From contig NZ_NHOU01000022.1 in NCBI RefSeq assembly GCF_002179555.1, positions 1 to 61,971 of the forward strand: a stretch of DNA of 61,971 nucleotides, in the 5' to 3' direction. Origin of the DNA: Salinicola salarius. Lineage in GTDB: Bacteria; Pseudomonadota; Gammaproteobacteria; Pseudomonadales; Halomonadaceae. Shown piece by piece: positions 52,810-61,971 of this stretch; position 1 is the first letter of the stretch, and every line of letters starts with the position of its first letter. The notes beneath the pieces were generated by a model that did not search any database, was not told where the DNA came from, and saw only the letters and a program-made list of their open reading frames with translations. Both the position numbers and the translations under genes were made by a program.

Positions 52810-54309
52810 ATGGCGTATCTTCACGTCGACCATGTCAGCAAGATGTACCCCGGGGTCAAGGCGCTGGACGACATCGTGCTCGAAATCGAGATGGGCAAGG
52901 TCCACACGCTGGCGGGTGAAAATGGCGCTGGCAAGTCGACTCTGGTCAAGATGCTGACCGGTACCGAGAGACCGACTCAGGGGCGGGTCATGATCGATGA
53001 TCAGGATGCCGCGCACCACGCCTCTCTCTACAAGACCATTGCGTACGTGCCCCAGGAGATCAATCTGTTCGGCAACCTGACCGTTGCCGAGAATCTGTTC
53101 ATGCCCTTTTCGCGCTCCCACCACGGCGGCTTGCTGTTTCGGCGGCGAGCGCTCGAGCAGGCCGCCAGACCGTGGATCGAGCGTTTCAAAATTGCGGCAC
53201 AGCCGGGAGACAAGGTTCGACATATCTCGATCTCCGATCAGCAGCTGTTGCAGATCGCGCGCGCCTGCACCAACGAGTCGATGAAGATTCTGATTCTCGA
53301 CGAGCCGACCTCGTCGTTGACGGAAACCGAAGTGGAGCGTGTCTTTCGCGTCGTACGCGACGTGGTGGCGTCGGGATGCGGGGTGGTGTTCATCTCGCAC
53401 AAGTTCGACGAAATGTTTGCCATCAGCGACACCATCAGCGTGCTGCGTAACGGGCGCAAGATCGATACGCAGCCCGCCTCGGCGCTGGACGATCGGCAAC
53501 TGGTGTCGTTGATGTCCGGCCAGGAGGTCAAGACCGATACCCGCCTGCAGCCGGAAGGAGGCAGCGGAGAGGTCATCCTTCAGGCCGAAGGGTTGAGTGG
53601 CAAAGGGTTCGAGAATGTCTCCTTCTCGCTGCGCCGGGGCGAAATCCTGGGGTTTGCCGGGTTGGTCGGTGCCGGCCGTTCCGAGGTGATGCAGACGCTG
53701 TTTGGCTACCTTCCGGCGCGTGCCGGAAAGGTGCAGATTCAGGGGCAGGAGTGGCGGCTGGGAGATACGCATTACTCCATCCGAAATGGGCTCTTTTATC
53801 TTTCCGAGGAGCGCAAGTATCACGGGATCTTTCCGGGGCAGAGCGTGCGTCGCAATATCGGCATGGCGCTGTTTGGCGGCACCGCGCGTGGCGGCATGAT
53901 CGATGCGCGACGCGAGCGAGAGCGGGTGGCGTCGATCGTGAAGGATTACGACATCAAGACACCTACCATGAACAAGAACATCGCGTTCCTCTCGGGAGGA
54001 AACCAGCAGAAAGCCATCATCGGCCGTGCCATGGCCTGCGATCCTCGGGTATTGATCTTCGACGAGCCCACCAAGGGGATCGACATCCGCACCAAGATGG
54101 AGATCTATCGGCTGATGAAAGAACTGGCCGAGCGCGGCGTCGGGATCATCCTGGTGTCGTCGGAGATGGATGAACTCCGACGCTGCGCCAATCGCATCAT
54201 CACCATGTACGAAGGACGAGTCAGTGGTGAATTTCACATCGACCAGGCCAGCGGCAACGCCCTCGTCGGTGCCATCCATGGCCATGAAGGAGACGGGCAT
54301 GCTGCGTAA
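52810..54309 (+). CDS. ABC sugar importer, double ATP-binding subunit (first tetritol system)
   Basis: RbsA/MglA-type ATPase of 499 aa with two nucleotide-binding domains. First domain: Walker A GENGAGKST at 36-44, signature degenerate (ISISDQQLLQIARA), Walker [12 protein letters not shown]. Second domain: no Walker A (GLVGAGRSEV instead), but an intact signature SGGNQQKAIIGRAM and Walker B LIFDEPTKGIDI, as usual in this family. Start 52810 (MAYLHVDHVSK) follows AGGAGGGCGGCA. An in-frame ATG at 52750 lies in the repeats and is not preferred. Its end overlaps the permease gene. Confidence 0.88.
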   Translation: MAYLHVDHVSKMYPGVKALDDIVLEIEMGKVHTLAGENGAGKSTLVKMLTGTERPTQGRVMIDDQDAAHHASLYKTIAYVPQEINLFGNLTVAENLFMPFSRSHHGGLLFRRRALEQAARPWIERFKIAAQPGDKVRHISISDQQLLQIARACTNESMKILILDEPTSSLTETEVERVFRVVRDVVASGCGVVFISHKFDEMFAISDTISVLRNGRKIDTQPASALDDRQLVSLMSGQEVKTDTRLQPEGGSGEVILQAEGLSGKGFENVSFSLRRGEILGFAGLVGAGRSEVMQTLFGYLPARAGKVQIQGQEWRLGDTHYSIRNGLFYLSEERKYHGIFPGQSVRRNIGMALFGGTARGGMIDARRERERVASIVKDYDIKTPTMNKNIAFLSGGNQQKAIIGRAMACDPRVLIFDEPTKGIDIRTKMEIYRLMKELAERGVGIILVSSEMDELRRCANRIITMYEGRVSGEFHIDQASGNALVGAIHGHEGDGHAA

Positions 54310-55258
54310 GGCAATGGGATTCATGGTCAGCAATCCGCTCAGCGGCGTCGTCAGCGTGCTGGCGATCATCGTGGTCGCCGCCTCGTTGCTGTCGGAGAAC
54401 TTTCTCAATAGCTACAACCTGGTGATCATCTCCCGGGCGCTGGCGTTCATCGGCATCATTACCATCGCCCAGTCGATGTTGATGATCCTCGGCGAGCTGG
54501 ATCTGTCGCTCGGTGCCATCGGCGGCTTCTGCGGAGTCATCGGCGGCATTCTGATGGTGAAAATGGGGCTCGATCCCTGGCTGGCATTTGCGCTGTGTCT
54601 GGTCATCGGTGCCGTGTTCGGACTGATCAACGGCTTGCTGGTGACGCTGCTTCGCCTGCCATCTCTGGTGCTGACGATCGGGATGGCCGGAGTCTACGGC
54701 GGTCTCAACCTGGTCATCACCAAGGGCGTCGCGATTACCGGCATACCAGCCGATATCGGTTTCCTTGGCAGCGGAAAATGGCTCGGCCTGCCGATCCCTT
54801 TCTGGGTCATGCTGGTATTTCTCGCCCTGGCTTGCTTCATCACGCTGAAGACGCCATTCGGGCGTTACATGTATGCGGTGGGCAGCAACCTGTCGGCTGC
54901 CAAGATGCTCGGTATCCGCACCGACCGCGTGCGCGTGGGCGTGTTCGCCTTCGCCGGCTTTCTCGCTGCCCTGGCGGGGATGCTGATGGTCGCCCGATTG
55001 GGGTCGGCGCAACCCTCCATCGGCGACTCCTGGGTGCTGGGGCCGATCGCTGCCTCGGTCATTGGCGGGGTGCCCACCACCGGCGGGATCGGCACGCCTC
55101 TGGGTGCCATCTTCGGTGCCGCGATCATCGGCGTCATCGAGAACATCATCGTATTGCTCGGCATCTCGCCTTACTGGCAGTCGATGGTCAGTGGCGCGAT
55201 CGTGGTGGTAGCCATCGCGCTCGACTCCATCTCGCGGCGCTATTTCAAGCGGGATTGA
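54299..55258 (+). CDS. ABC sugar importer, permease (first tetritol system)
   Basis: RbsC-family permease of 319 aa with about nine helices. Visible are MLMILGELDLSLGAIGGFCGVIGG, GLINGLLVTLLRLPSLVLTIG, YAVGSNLSAAKMLGIRTDRVRVGVF and SVIGGVPTTGGIGTPLGA. Start 54299 (MLRKAMG) is preferred because AAGGAG stands at a good distance before it; it overlaps the ATPase gene by 11 bp. It forms one importer with the ATPase and one or both twin binding proteins. Confidence 0.87.
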   Translation: MLRKAMGFMVSNPLSGVVSVLAIIVVAASLLSENFLNSYNLVIISRALAFIGIITIAQSMLMILGELDLSLGAIGGFCGVIGGILMVKMGLDPWLAFALCLVIGAVFGLINGLLVTLLRLPSLVLTIGMAGVYGGLNLVITKGVAITGIPADIGFLGSGKWLGLPIPFWVMLVFLALACFITLKTPFGRYMYAVGSNLSAAKMLGIRTDRVRVGVFAFAGFLAALAGMLMVARLGSAQPSIGDSWVLGPIAASVIGGVPTTGGIGTPLGAIFGAAIIGVIENIIVLLGISPYWQSMVSGAIVVVAIALDSISRRYFKRD

Positions 55259-55320
55259 AAGAGGCGTGACAAGTGAAAAGGATTGATTCATCGGAGCGAT
55301 GACAGGCGAGGCAATTGAAA

Positions 55321-56313
55321 ATGCAAAGAAGAAATGAGTGGTTGAGCACGAAGCGCTATCAAAAAGCGTTGCTGGGGATAGTCGCTGGCGCCATGGCGCT
55401 TGCAACGGTGCAGGTAGAAGCACAGACGCTAGACCAGAATTTTGACGGCAAGGATCATTACCGCTTCGTGATCGTACCCAAAGCCGTGGCGCCTTGGTTT
55501 GATAGCGTGAACGCTGGCGCAGAACAGGCGGCGCGGATGATCGAGGCGCAGAGCGGCGCCGAGGTGGAAATCGTCTATAGCGCGCCCCAGGAGTCGCAGG
55601 TGGCTATCCAGAATCAGATACTCGAACAGGCCATCGCCACTCGGCCGGATGGCATTGCTGTCGATCCTCTGGATGCCAACGCCAATCGTGCCATTCTGCA
55701 GGAAGCACTCGACCAGGGAATCAAGGTAGTGATCTTCGACTCGCCGGCGCCGGAGGGGCTCGAGGTCAGCAGCGTTGGCAACGATTTTTGCGAGCAGGCT
55801 CAGATCGCGTCGCAACGACTGGTTGAACTGTTGGGAGAAGAGGGGCAGGTCGCGATCATGATGGGAACGCCAACCGCGCCCAATCACGCTATCCGTGTGC
55901 GTTGCCACCAAGCCGTATTTTCCGAATATCCTGATATTGAGGTCGTCGCTACGGGTATCAACAATGACAGTATCGTGCAGGCCCAGAACCAGGCGGCGAC
56001 AATCATGCAGGCACATCCCGATCTCGATGGTTGGGTTGTCTCCGAAGCGTCCGGTCCTATTGGTATCGGTCAAGCATTGAAAGAGGGAGGCAAAGTGGGT
56101 GAGGTGCAGCTTGTCGGCCTTGAACGATTACCGGAAATGTTGCAGCTCGTTGATGAAGGTGTGGCCGATTCTACTGTGGCCAATCGTCCGGAGGCGCAGG
56201 GCTACTGGACCGTTCAGGCATTATGGCAACAGGTATTGGATGTCGCTGCGCCGGATTATATGGATACCGGAGTCGATCTGATTACCCGCGATAATTTGGG
56301 TGATTTTCAGTGA
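55321..56313 (+). CDS. ABC sugar-binding protein, second of a twin pair
   Basis: Secreted type 1 binding protein of 330 aa, close paralogue of the one at 51728. Leader MQRRNEWLSTKRYQKALLGI continues hydrophobic to ATVQVEAQ. Shared segments are PWFDSVNAGAEQAARMIEAQ, FCEQAQIASQRLVELLGEE, VAIMMGTPTAPNHA and WVVSEASGPIGIGQAL. Codon use is more AT-rich than the first copy. Start 55321 (ATG) is preferred to the TTG at 55315. It ends the operon, followed by a strong terminator. Confidence 0.84.
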   Translation: MQRRNEWLSTKRYQKALLGIVAGAMALATVQVEAQTLDQNFDGKDHYRFVIVPKAVAPWFDSVNAGAEQAARMIEAQSGAEVEIVYSAPQESQVAIQNQILEQAIATRPDGIAVDPLDANANRAILQEALDQGIKVVIFDSPAPEGLEVSSVGNDFCEQAQIASQRLVELLGEEGQVAIMMGTPTAPNHAIRVRCHQAVFSEYPDIEVVATGINNDSIVQAQNQAATIMQAHPDLDGWVVSEASGPIGIGQALKEGGKVGEVQLVGLERLPEMLQLVDEGVADSTVANRPEAQGYWTVQALWQQVLDVAAPDYMDTGVDLITRDNLGDFQ

Positions 56314-56339
56314 AATCGTAAAACTCTTTCGCTGTATCG

Positions 56340-56372
56340 ACGGCGCGGCCAAAAGCCGCGCCGTTATTTTTT
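56340..56372 (+). terminator. Rho-independent terminator after the twin binding-protein operon
   Basis: Perfect arms ACGGCGCGGC (56340-56349) and GCCGCGCCGT (56355-56364) with loop CAAAA, followed by TATTTTTT. Confidence 0.92.
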
Positions 56373-56408
56373 GATCGAGAAGACGCTCGTGAACGATGCT
56401 TGATTGTT

Positions 56409-56433
56409 CATATGTTCACAATTTGCTCATTTT
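56409..56433. promoter_or_regulatory. 25-bp tetritol operator, weak copy 4
   Basis: CATATG-N7-TTTG-N-TCATTTT. The left arm and the inner AATTTG agree with copy 1, but the right arm is degraded. The sequence GTTCATATGTTCAC overlaps it. Confidence 0.4.
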
Positions 56434-56620
56434 AACCCCATTTTAATACTTTCAACGTGGCCGTTTCGTCACGAAAGATACGTAAAAACTTTGGTCGTAG
56501 CTCTTTGAATCAAGGTTTTAAAAATCAATATAAATCAATAATTTATATTTTATTTGCCTAAAGTCTTAGGCCTGATTTATCGCACTTGCATTGATGTCCC
56601 TTTGTGTATTGCGCTAAAAA

Positions 56621-56645
56621 CATATGACCGAAGTTTGAACATGTG
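56621..56645. promoter_or_regulatory. 25-bp tetritol operator, copy 3
   Basis: CATATGA-N10-AACATGTG, with inner TTTG shared with copy 1. It ends 21 bp before the dehydrogenase start codon. Confidence 0.6.
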
Positions 56646-56666
56646 TTTATCCACGGGAGATCTTCC

Positions 56667-57779
56667 ATGAGCGAGTCCACCGCCACGTCCACGCAAACGG
56701 CTTCCACTGGCGATATCCCCAAGACGATGAAGGCGGTGGTCGCCTATGCGCCCGGAGACTATCGCTACGAGGAAGTGCCGGTTCCCGAGATCGATGCCAA
56801 GGAGATCCTGATCAAGGTCGAGGGGTGCGGTATCTGCGCCGGTGACATCAAGTCCTACGATGGCGCCCCCAGCTTCTGGGGCGACGAAACGCAGCCGGCC
56901 TATATCAAGGCGCCGATGATCCCTGGTCATGAGTTCATCGGCCGGGTGGTGAAGGTCGGTGCCGAGGTCGAGGGATATGCGGTCGGCGACCGCGTGATCT
57001 CCGAGCAGATTGTGCCCTGCTGGAACTGTCGTTTCTGCGGCCGAGGCCAGTACTGGATGTGCGAGAAGCATGACCTTTACGGCTTCCAGAACAACGTCAA
57101 CGGCGGCATGGCCGAGTACATGAAGTTCACCAAGGAGGCGATCAACTACCACGTCCCCGAGGAGCTGCCGCTGGAGAAGGCGATCCTGATCGAGCCTTAC
57201 GCGTGTTCGCTACATGCGGTGCAGCGCGCGAAGATCGAGCTGGGCGACGTGGTGGTGCTTTCTGGCGCCGGCACGCTGGGGCTCGGCATGGTCGGCGCGG
57301 CCAAGAAGGCGGGGGCCGAAAAACTGATCGTGCTCGATCTGTTCGACGACCGTCTGGAGCTGGCCAAGAAGTTCGGTGCCGATCTGACGCTCAATCCCAA
57401 ACGCGACGATGTGGTTTCGATCATCAAGGAGATGACCGAAGGCTACGGCTGCGACGTCTACATCGAGGCGACCGGGCATCCCAAGTCGGTGGAGCAGGGG
57501 CTATCGATGATCCGCAAGCTGGGCCGCTTCGTCGAGTTCAGCGTGTTCAAGGATCCGGTCAGCGTCGACTGGAGCATCATCTCCGACCGCAAGGAGCTCG
57601 ATGTGCTCGGCTCGCATCTCGGCCCTTACTGCTATCCGCTGGTCATCGAGGGCATCCGTAAAGGCGACTTCCCCACCGAAGGCGTCGTCACCCACAAGCT
57701 GCCGCTGGAGAAATACGAGGAAGGTTTCGAGCTCATGAAGAACGGTTCGAAGTCACTCAAGATCGTGCTGATTCCCTGA
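56667..57779 (+). CDS. eltD: Zinc-dependent polyol dehydrogenase, probably erythritol/L-threitol dehydrogenase
   Basis: Medium-chain alcohol dehydrogenase of 370 aa. Catalytic zinc ligands are Cys57 (GICAGD) and His88-Glu89 (PGHEF). Structural zinc cysteines are Cys118, Cys121, Cys124 and Cys132. The NAD site is SGAGTLGLGMVGAAKKAGA. The segment PSFWGDETQPAYIKAPM and the overall make-up resemble the erythritol/L-threitol dehydrogenase EltD of mycobacteria. It would oxidise the tetritol to L-erythrulose for the kinase at 48785. Start 56667 (MSESTAT) with GGGAGATC upstream. First gene of the second plus-strand operon. Confidence 0.83.
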   Translation: MSESTATSTQTASTGDIPKTMKAVVAYAPGDYRYEEVPVPEIDAKEILIKVEGCGICAGDIKSYDGAPSFWGDETQPAYIKAPMIPGHEFIGRVVKVGAEVEGYAVGDRVISEQIVPCWNCRFCGRGQYWMCEKHDLYGFQNNVNGGMAEYMKFTKEAINYHVPEELPLEKAILIEPYACSLHAVQRAKIELGDVVVLSGAGTLGLGMVGAAKKAGAEKLIVLDLFDDRLELAKKFGADLTLNPKRDDVVSIIKEMTEGYGCDVYIEATGHPKSVEQGLSMIRKLGRFVEFSVFKDPVSVDWSIISDRKELDVLGSHLGPYCYPLVIEGIRKGDFPTEGVVTHKLPLEKYEEGFELMKNGSKSLKIVLIP

Positions 57780-57879
57780 GTTGTGATTCGTGCCGGGCGA
57801 CGATCGGTTTCGTCGCCCGGCGCAGACGAGCGGCAGCAGAAGTTTCGTGGCAGAGATTCGCAGAAGAGGGCTCGCAGTG

Positions 57880-58529
57880 ATGAGTGCAACAGTTGCCAGT
57901 CGGCCCGCGGCGCCGAAGAAGCTGAAAGGACGTCTGATCATCGGCGCCTGTGTGGTCGTGGTGCTGGCGGCGATGGCCTGGGATACCAAGGTCGTCGAGA
58001 TTGGCACCGAGGCCGAGCTGGCCGGCGGGTTTTCCGCCGAAACCTATGGCGGAGAGCACTTTCCGGCCATTCGGGACAGCGTCGAGGCGCGTGCCGTCGA
58101 GGCCGGCGAGCTGGCGTCCGCCGTTCTCGAGGACTCGTCCGCGGCAGGGCAGAAATATGGCGTTGGCGACAGTTTCGGGCCAGTGGTGCCGGTGACCTTC
58201 ACCGGGACGTTCGGTGAAGCCCGCTCGGGCATCTATACGGTCGAGGCCGACGGTGTGCCCGACGAGATCACGATCCGTGTGCAGACTGGCCCGGCGATCA
58301 ACGGCACCGATCTGCGCGATGCCACCGGGGAGATCTCGTTCGGCGAGTTCACCAATCAGATCGAATACCAGAACGCGGGCGCCTCGATCAACGAGGCGAT
58401 GAAGGCGGCGGTGCTGGCGGACATCGATACCGCTGACCTGGGCGGCAAGACCGTCAGGGTGACCGGCGTGTTCAAGCTGATCAATCCCAAGAACTGGCTG
58501 GTGACCCCCGTCAGCATGGAGGTGCAGTG

Positions 58530-58530
<1 letters not shown>
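57880..58530 (+). CDS. DUF2291 protein linked to a sugar ABC transporter
   Basis: Protein of 216 aa. One N-terminal membrane helix (about 15-33, LIIGACVVVVLAAMAWDTKVV) is followed by a soluble, probably periplasmic domain with VGDSFGPVVPVTFTGTFGEA, GPAINGTDLRDATGEISFGEFTNQIEYQNAG and the ending FKLINPKNWLVTPVSMEV. This fits DUF2291, a family seen beside RbsABC-like operons. Its function is unknown; a role in assembly or substrate delivery is a guess. The stop overlaps the next start (TGATG). Confidence 0.75.
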
Positions 58531-60086
<1,556 letters not shown>

Positions 60087-60120
60087 CACGTCGGCACTTT
60101 TCCTCGAATGGAGTTTTGAC

Positions 60121-61290
60121 ATGTCCAAGCACAGCCAAGCGGCAGAGCGCCAACGCGGTGGCTTCGACCTGGGTCGATTGCTGCTGGAAGGGCGCGCCTT
60201 CTTCGCCCTGATCGCGATCATCATCATCTTTTCGGCGCTATCGCCGGTCTATTTCTCGACCAACAACTTCCTGACGATGTCGTCCCACGTGGCGATCTTC
60301 GGGCTGCTGTCCATCGGCATGCTGCTGGTGATCCTGACCGGCGGCATCGACCTGTCCGTGGGCTCGACCCTGGGCCTGGCGGGAGTCGTGGCCGGCTTCC
60401 TGATGCAGGGCGTGACCTTCGACATGTTCGGCGTGACGCTCTATCCGCCGGTGTGGGTCGTGGTCATTCTCACCTGCGCGCTGGGCGCGTTCGTCGGTGC
60501 CATCAACGGCGTGCTGATCGCCTACTTCAAGGTGCCGGCCTTCGTCGCCACCCTGGGGCTACTCTATGTCGCTCGCGGCGTGGCGCTGCTGATGACCGAC
60601 GGTCTGACCTACAACAATCTCGGCGGCAGCCCGGAGCTGGGCAACACCGGCTTCGACTGGCTCGGCTTCAACCGGCTGTTTGGCGTGCCGGTGGGCGTAC
60701 TGATTCTGGCGGCGGTTGCGGTCGTCACCATTCTGGCGCTGGCGCGCACACCGTTCGGTCGCTGGGTCTATTCGACCGGGGGCAACGCGCGGGCGGCCGA
60801 GCTCTCCGGCGTGCCGGTCAAGCGGGTGCAGGTTTCGGTCTACGTGCTCTCCGGCATCTGCGCGGCGATCGCGGGACTGGTGCTCTCTTCCCAGCTGACC
60901 TCCGCCGGCCCCACTGCCGGTACCACCTACGAACTGACCGCCATCGCTGGCGTGGTCATCGGTGGCGCCGCGTTGACCGGCGGCCGCGGCAACGTGCGCG
61001 GCACCCTGCTCGGGGCGTTCGTGATCGGGTTTTTGTCCGACGGCCTCGTCATCATTGGCGTCTCCTCCTACTGGCAGACCGTCTTCACCGGCGCGGTGAT
61101 CGTGCTGGCGGTTCTGCTCAACAGCATTCAGTACAGCGGGCGCAAAAAGCGCGCGACCCAGTCGTCCGAGCCCGAAACGCCTGAACCCAAGGCGCCCGCT
61201 TCGCCCACTTCTCCATCCTCGAGCGACGACGCATCCCGCGCGACGCCCGGGGCGGAAAGTAGCGCCGGCAAGCCGGCAACGCAGCATTAA
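60121..61290 (+). CDS. ABC sugar importer, permease (second tetritol system)
   Basis: RbsC-family permease of 389 aa with about ten helices: LLVILTGGIDLSVGSTLGLAGV, GAINGVLIAYFKVPAFVATLG, YSTGGNARAAELSGVPVKRV and VVIGGAALTGGRGNVRGTLLGAFV. The last 48 residues (342-389) are an unusual cytoplasmic tail rich in Ser, Pro, Ala and acidic residues, beginning KKRATQSSEPETPEP. Relatives end soon after the last helix. Start 60121 has ATGGAGTTTTGAC before it. Confidence 0.87.
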   Translation: MSKHSQAAERQRGGFDLGRLLLEGRAFFALIAIIIIFSALSPVYFSTNNFLTMSSHVAIFGLLSIGMLLVILTGGIDLSVGSTLGLAGVVAGFLMQGVTFDMFGVTLYPPVWVVVILTCALGAFVGAINGVLIAYFKVPAFVATLGLLYVARGVALLMTDGLTYNNLGGSPELGNTGFDWLGFNRLFGVPVGVLILAAVAVVTILALARTPFGRWVYSTGGNARAAELSGVPVKRVQVSVYVLSGICAAIAGLVLSSQLTSAGPTAGTTYELTAIAGVVIGGAALTGGRGNVRGTLLGAFVIGFLSDGLVIIGVSSYWQTVFTGAVIVLAVLLNSIQYSGRKKRATQSSEPETPEPKAPASPTSPSSSDDASRATPGAESSAGKPATQH

Positions 61291-61316
61291 CCCGTACGTG
61301 TCGATCGACACGGGTT
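61289..61316 (+). promoter_or_regulatory. Intercistronic hairpin before the last binding-protein gene
   Basis: Arms AACCCGT (61289-61295) and ACGGGTT (61310-61316) enclose a second dyad, GTGTCGATCGACAC (61298-61311). There is no T tract, so it probably protects or processes the message instead of ending it. Confidence 0.5.
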
Positions 61317-61349
61317 AGAAACACAACCGCAAAAGAAGGGTGATCCATC

Positions 61350-61971
61350 ATGTTCAAGACAGGAAAACGCCTGCTGATCGCAGCCCTCGCCGTCAGTGCG
61401 CCGTTGCTCGCCGGAAGCGCCATGGCGCAGGACAAGGGGCTGATCTCGATCATCGTCAACGATACCTCCAACCCCTACTGGTTCACCGAGGGCAAGATTG
61501 CCCGCGAGACCGCCGAGGAGCTGGGGTATGAAGCCAACGTCAGCGCCCATAAAGGGGATACCAACGCCGAAAGCCGCCAGATCGACACCGCGATCACCAA
61601 TCAGGCCAAGGCGATCATTCTCGATCCCGCCAACGCCGATGGCTCTGTCGGGGCGGTACGCAAGGCCGTCGAAGCCGGCATTCCGGTCTTTCTGGTCAAC
61701 GCCGAAATCAACGAGCAGGGGCTGGCCAAGGCGCAGCTGGTTTCCAACAACGCCCAGGGTGCCGCCCTCGGCGCGCAGCAGTGGGTACAGACGGTCGGCG
61801 ACTCGGCCAACTACGTCGAGCTGAAGGGCGCGCCGTCGGACAACAATGCCGCGACCCGCTCCAACGGCTACGAGACGGTGTTGAGCCAGTACCCGGATCT
61901 CAAGAAGGTAGGCGAGGACGTCGCCAACTGGGACCGCACCCAGGGGTTCAACAAGATGCAGAGCCTGTTGC
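61350..61971 (+). CDS. ABC sugar-binding protein (second tetritol system), cut by the window end
   Basis: The first 207 codons of a secreted RbsB-type binding protein (usual length about 310). Signal peptide MFKTGKRLLIAALAVSAPLL, cleaved near AMAQD. Family segments are ISIIVNDTSNPYWFTEGKIAR, KAIILDPANADGSVGAVRKAVEAGIPVFLVN and AATRSNGYETVL. It pairs with the ATPase, permease and DUF2291 protein upstream. It is not close to the twin proteins at 51728 and 55321. Confidence 0.88.
   Translation, partial: MFKTGKRLLIAALAVSAPLLAGSAMAQDKGLISIIVNDTSNPYWFTEGKIARETAEELGYEANVSAHKGDTNAESRQIDTAITNQAKAIILDPANADGSVGAVRKAVEAGIPVFLVNAEINEQGLAKAQLVSNNAQGAALGAQQWVQTVGDSANYVELKGAPSDNNAATRSNGYETVLSQYPDLKKVGEDVANWDRTQGFNKMQSLL

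Larger units (their letters stand above)
56373..56666 (+). promoter_or_regulatory. Promoter region of the polyol dehydrogenase operon
   Basis: About 290 bp of strongly AT-rich DNA without a gene. It holds operator copy 3 at 56621-56645, 21 bp before the start codon, and a weaker copy at 56409-56433 (CATATG ... AATTTG, with a poor right arm). Two copies 212 bp apart would allow looping. Confidence 0.6.

Noticed and set aside
54170-54298. Longer N-terminus for the permease at 54299
   Set aside because: It would overlap the ATPase gene by 140 bp and adds a polar segment unlike the family; AAGGAG precedes the ATG at 54299.

Overview
The window is GC-rich chromosomal DNA from a heterotrophic gammaproteobacterium. 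The gene content fits the Halomonadaceae (Halomonas, Salinicola, Chromohalobacter and relatives): two tripartite tricarboxylate transporters, a TctDE-type two-component system, an epd-pgk pair, an inositol island and a tetritol (four-carbon polyol) island. That family is inferred from protein character alone, without any database search. I see no phage, conjugative element or CRISPR array; the only mobile element is one decayed ISAs1-type insertion.

Layout. 0.1-4.0 kb: a lower beta-ketoadipate operon pcaI-pcaJ-pcaF-pcaD behind two IclR-type operator boxes, with the stub of an AtoE-like transporter gene inside it. 4.4-6.3 kb: a decayed BenM/CatM-type LysR regulator joined by a deletion to the 3' end of an MHS-family transporter. 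6.4-12.7 kb: an orphan periplasmic binding protein with a sensor kinase and response regulator, divergent from tctCBA across three tandem 16-bp repeats. 12.9-17.3 kb: a leaderless family 3 binding protein, tRNA-Ser(CGA), a DMT exporter, pgk and epd. 17.5-23.1 kb: a one-piece aconitase X, an alpha/beta hydrolase killed by an in-frame TGA, lrgAB and class I aldolase fbaB. 23.3-26.4 kb: a second tctCBA operon. 26.5-28.7 kb: ribH2 under an FMN riboswitch, then a solitary SorC-type regulator. 28.7-29.6 kb: the ISAs1 remnant, still framed by inverted repeats and a 10-bp target duplication.

29.8-45.4 kb is a myo-inositol island. A minus-strand operon carries an ABC sugar transporter, a Gfo/Idh/MocA oxidoreductase, an SDR, a PhyH-like Fe(II)/2-oxoglutarate oxygenase, IolC fused to DUF2090, IolD, IolE and methylmalonate-semialdehyde dehydrogenase. 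Divergent from it lie iolR (RpiR type), iolG and iolB. The oxygenase-SDR-Gfo trio is not part of the textbook inositol route and may feed in a modified inositol.

45.9-62.0 kb is best read as an erythritol/threitol (tetritol) utilisation island. It holds transketolase, a TIM-like isomerase (LerI/EryH type), a one-chain DhaK-DhaL kinase (LerK type), an RpiB-like isomerase (EryI type), a zinc polyol dehydrogenase (EltD type) and two ABC importers. One importer has twin paralogous binding proteins; the other carries a DUF2291 protein. The inferred route is tetritol to erythrulose, erythrulose phosphate, erythrose 4-phosphate and then transketolase. A 25-bp dyad, CATATGA-N10-WWCATRTG, sits before rpiB/dhaKL, before the first binding protein and before the dehydrogenase, with a weaker fourth copy. 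This suggests one local regulon whose regulator is not adjacent. The SorC protein at 27.7 kb is a candidate, because the erythritol repressor EryD belongs to that family.
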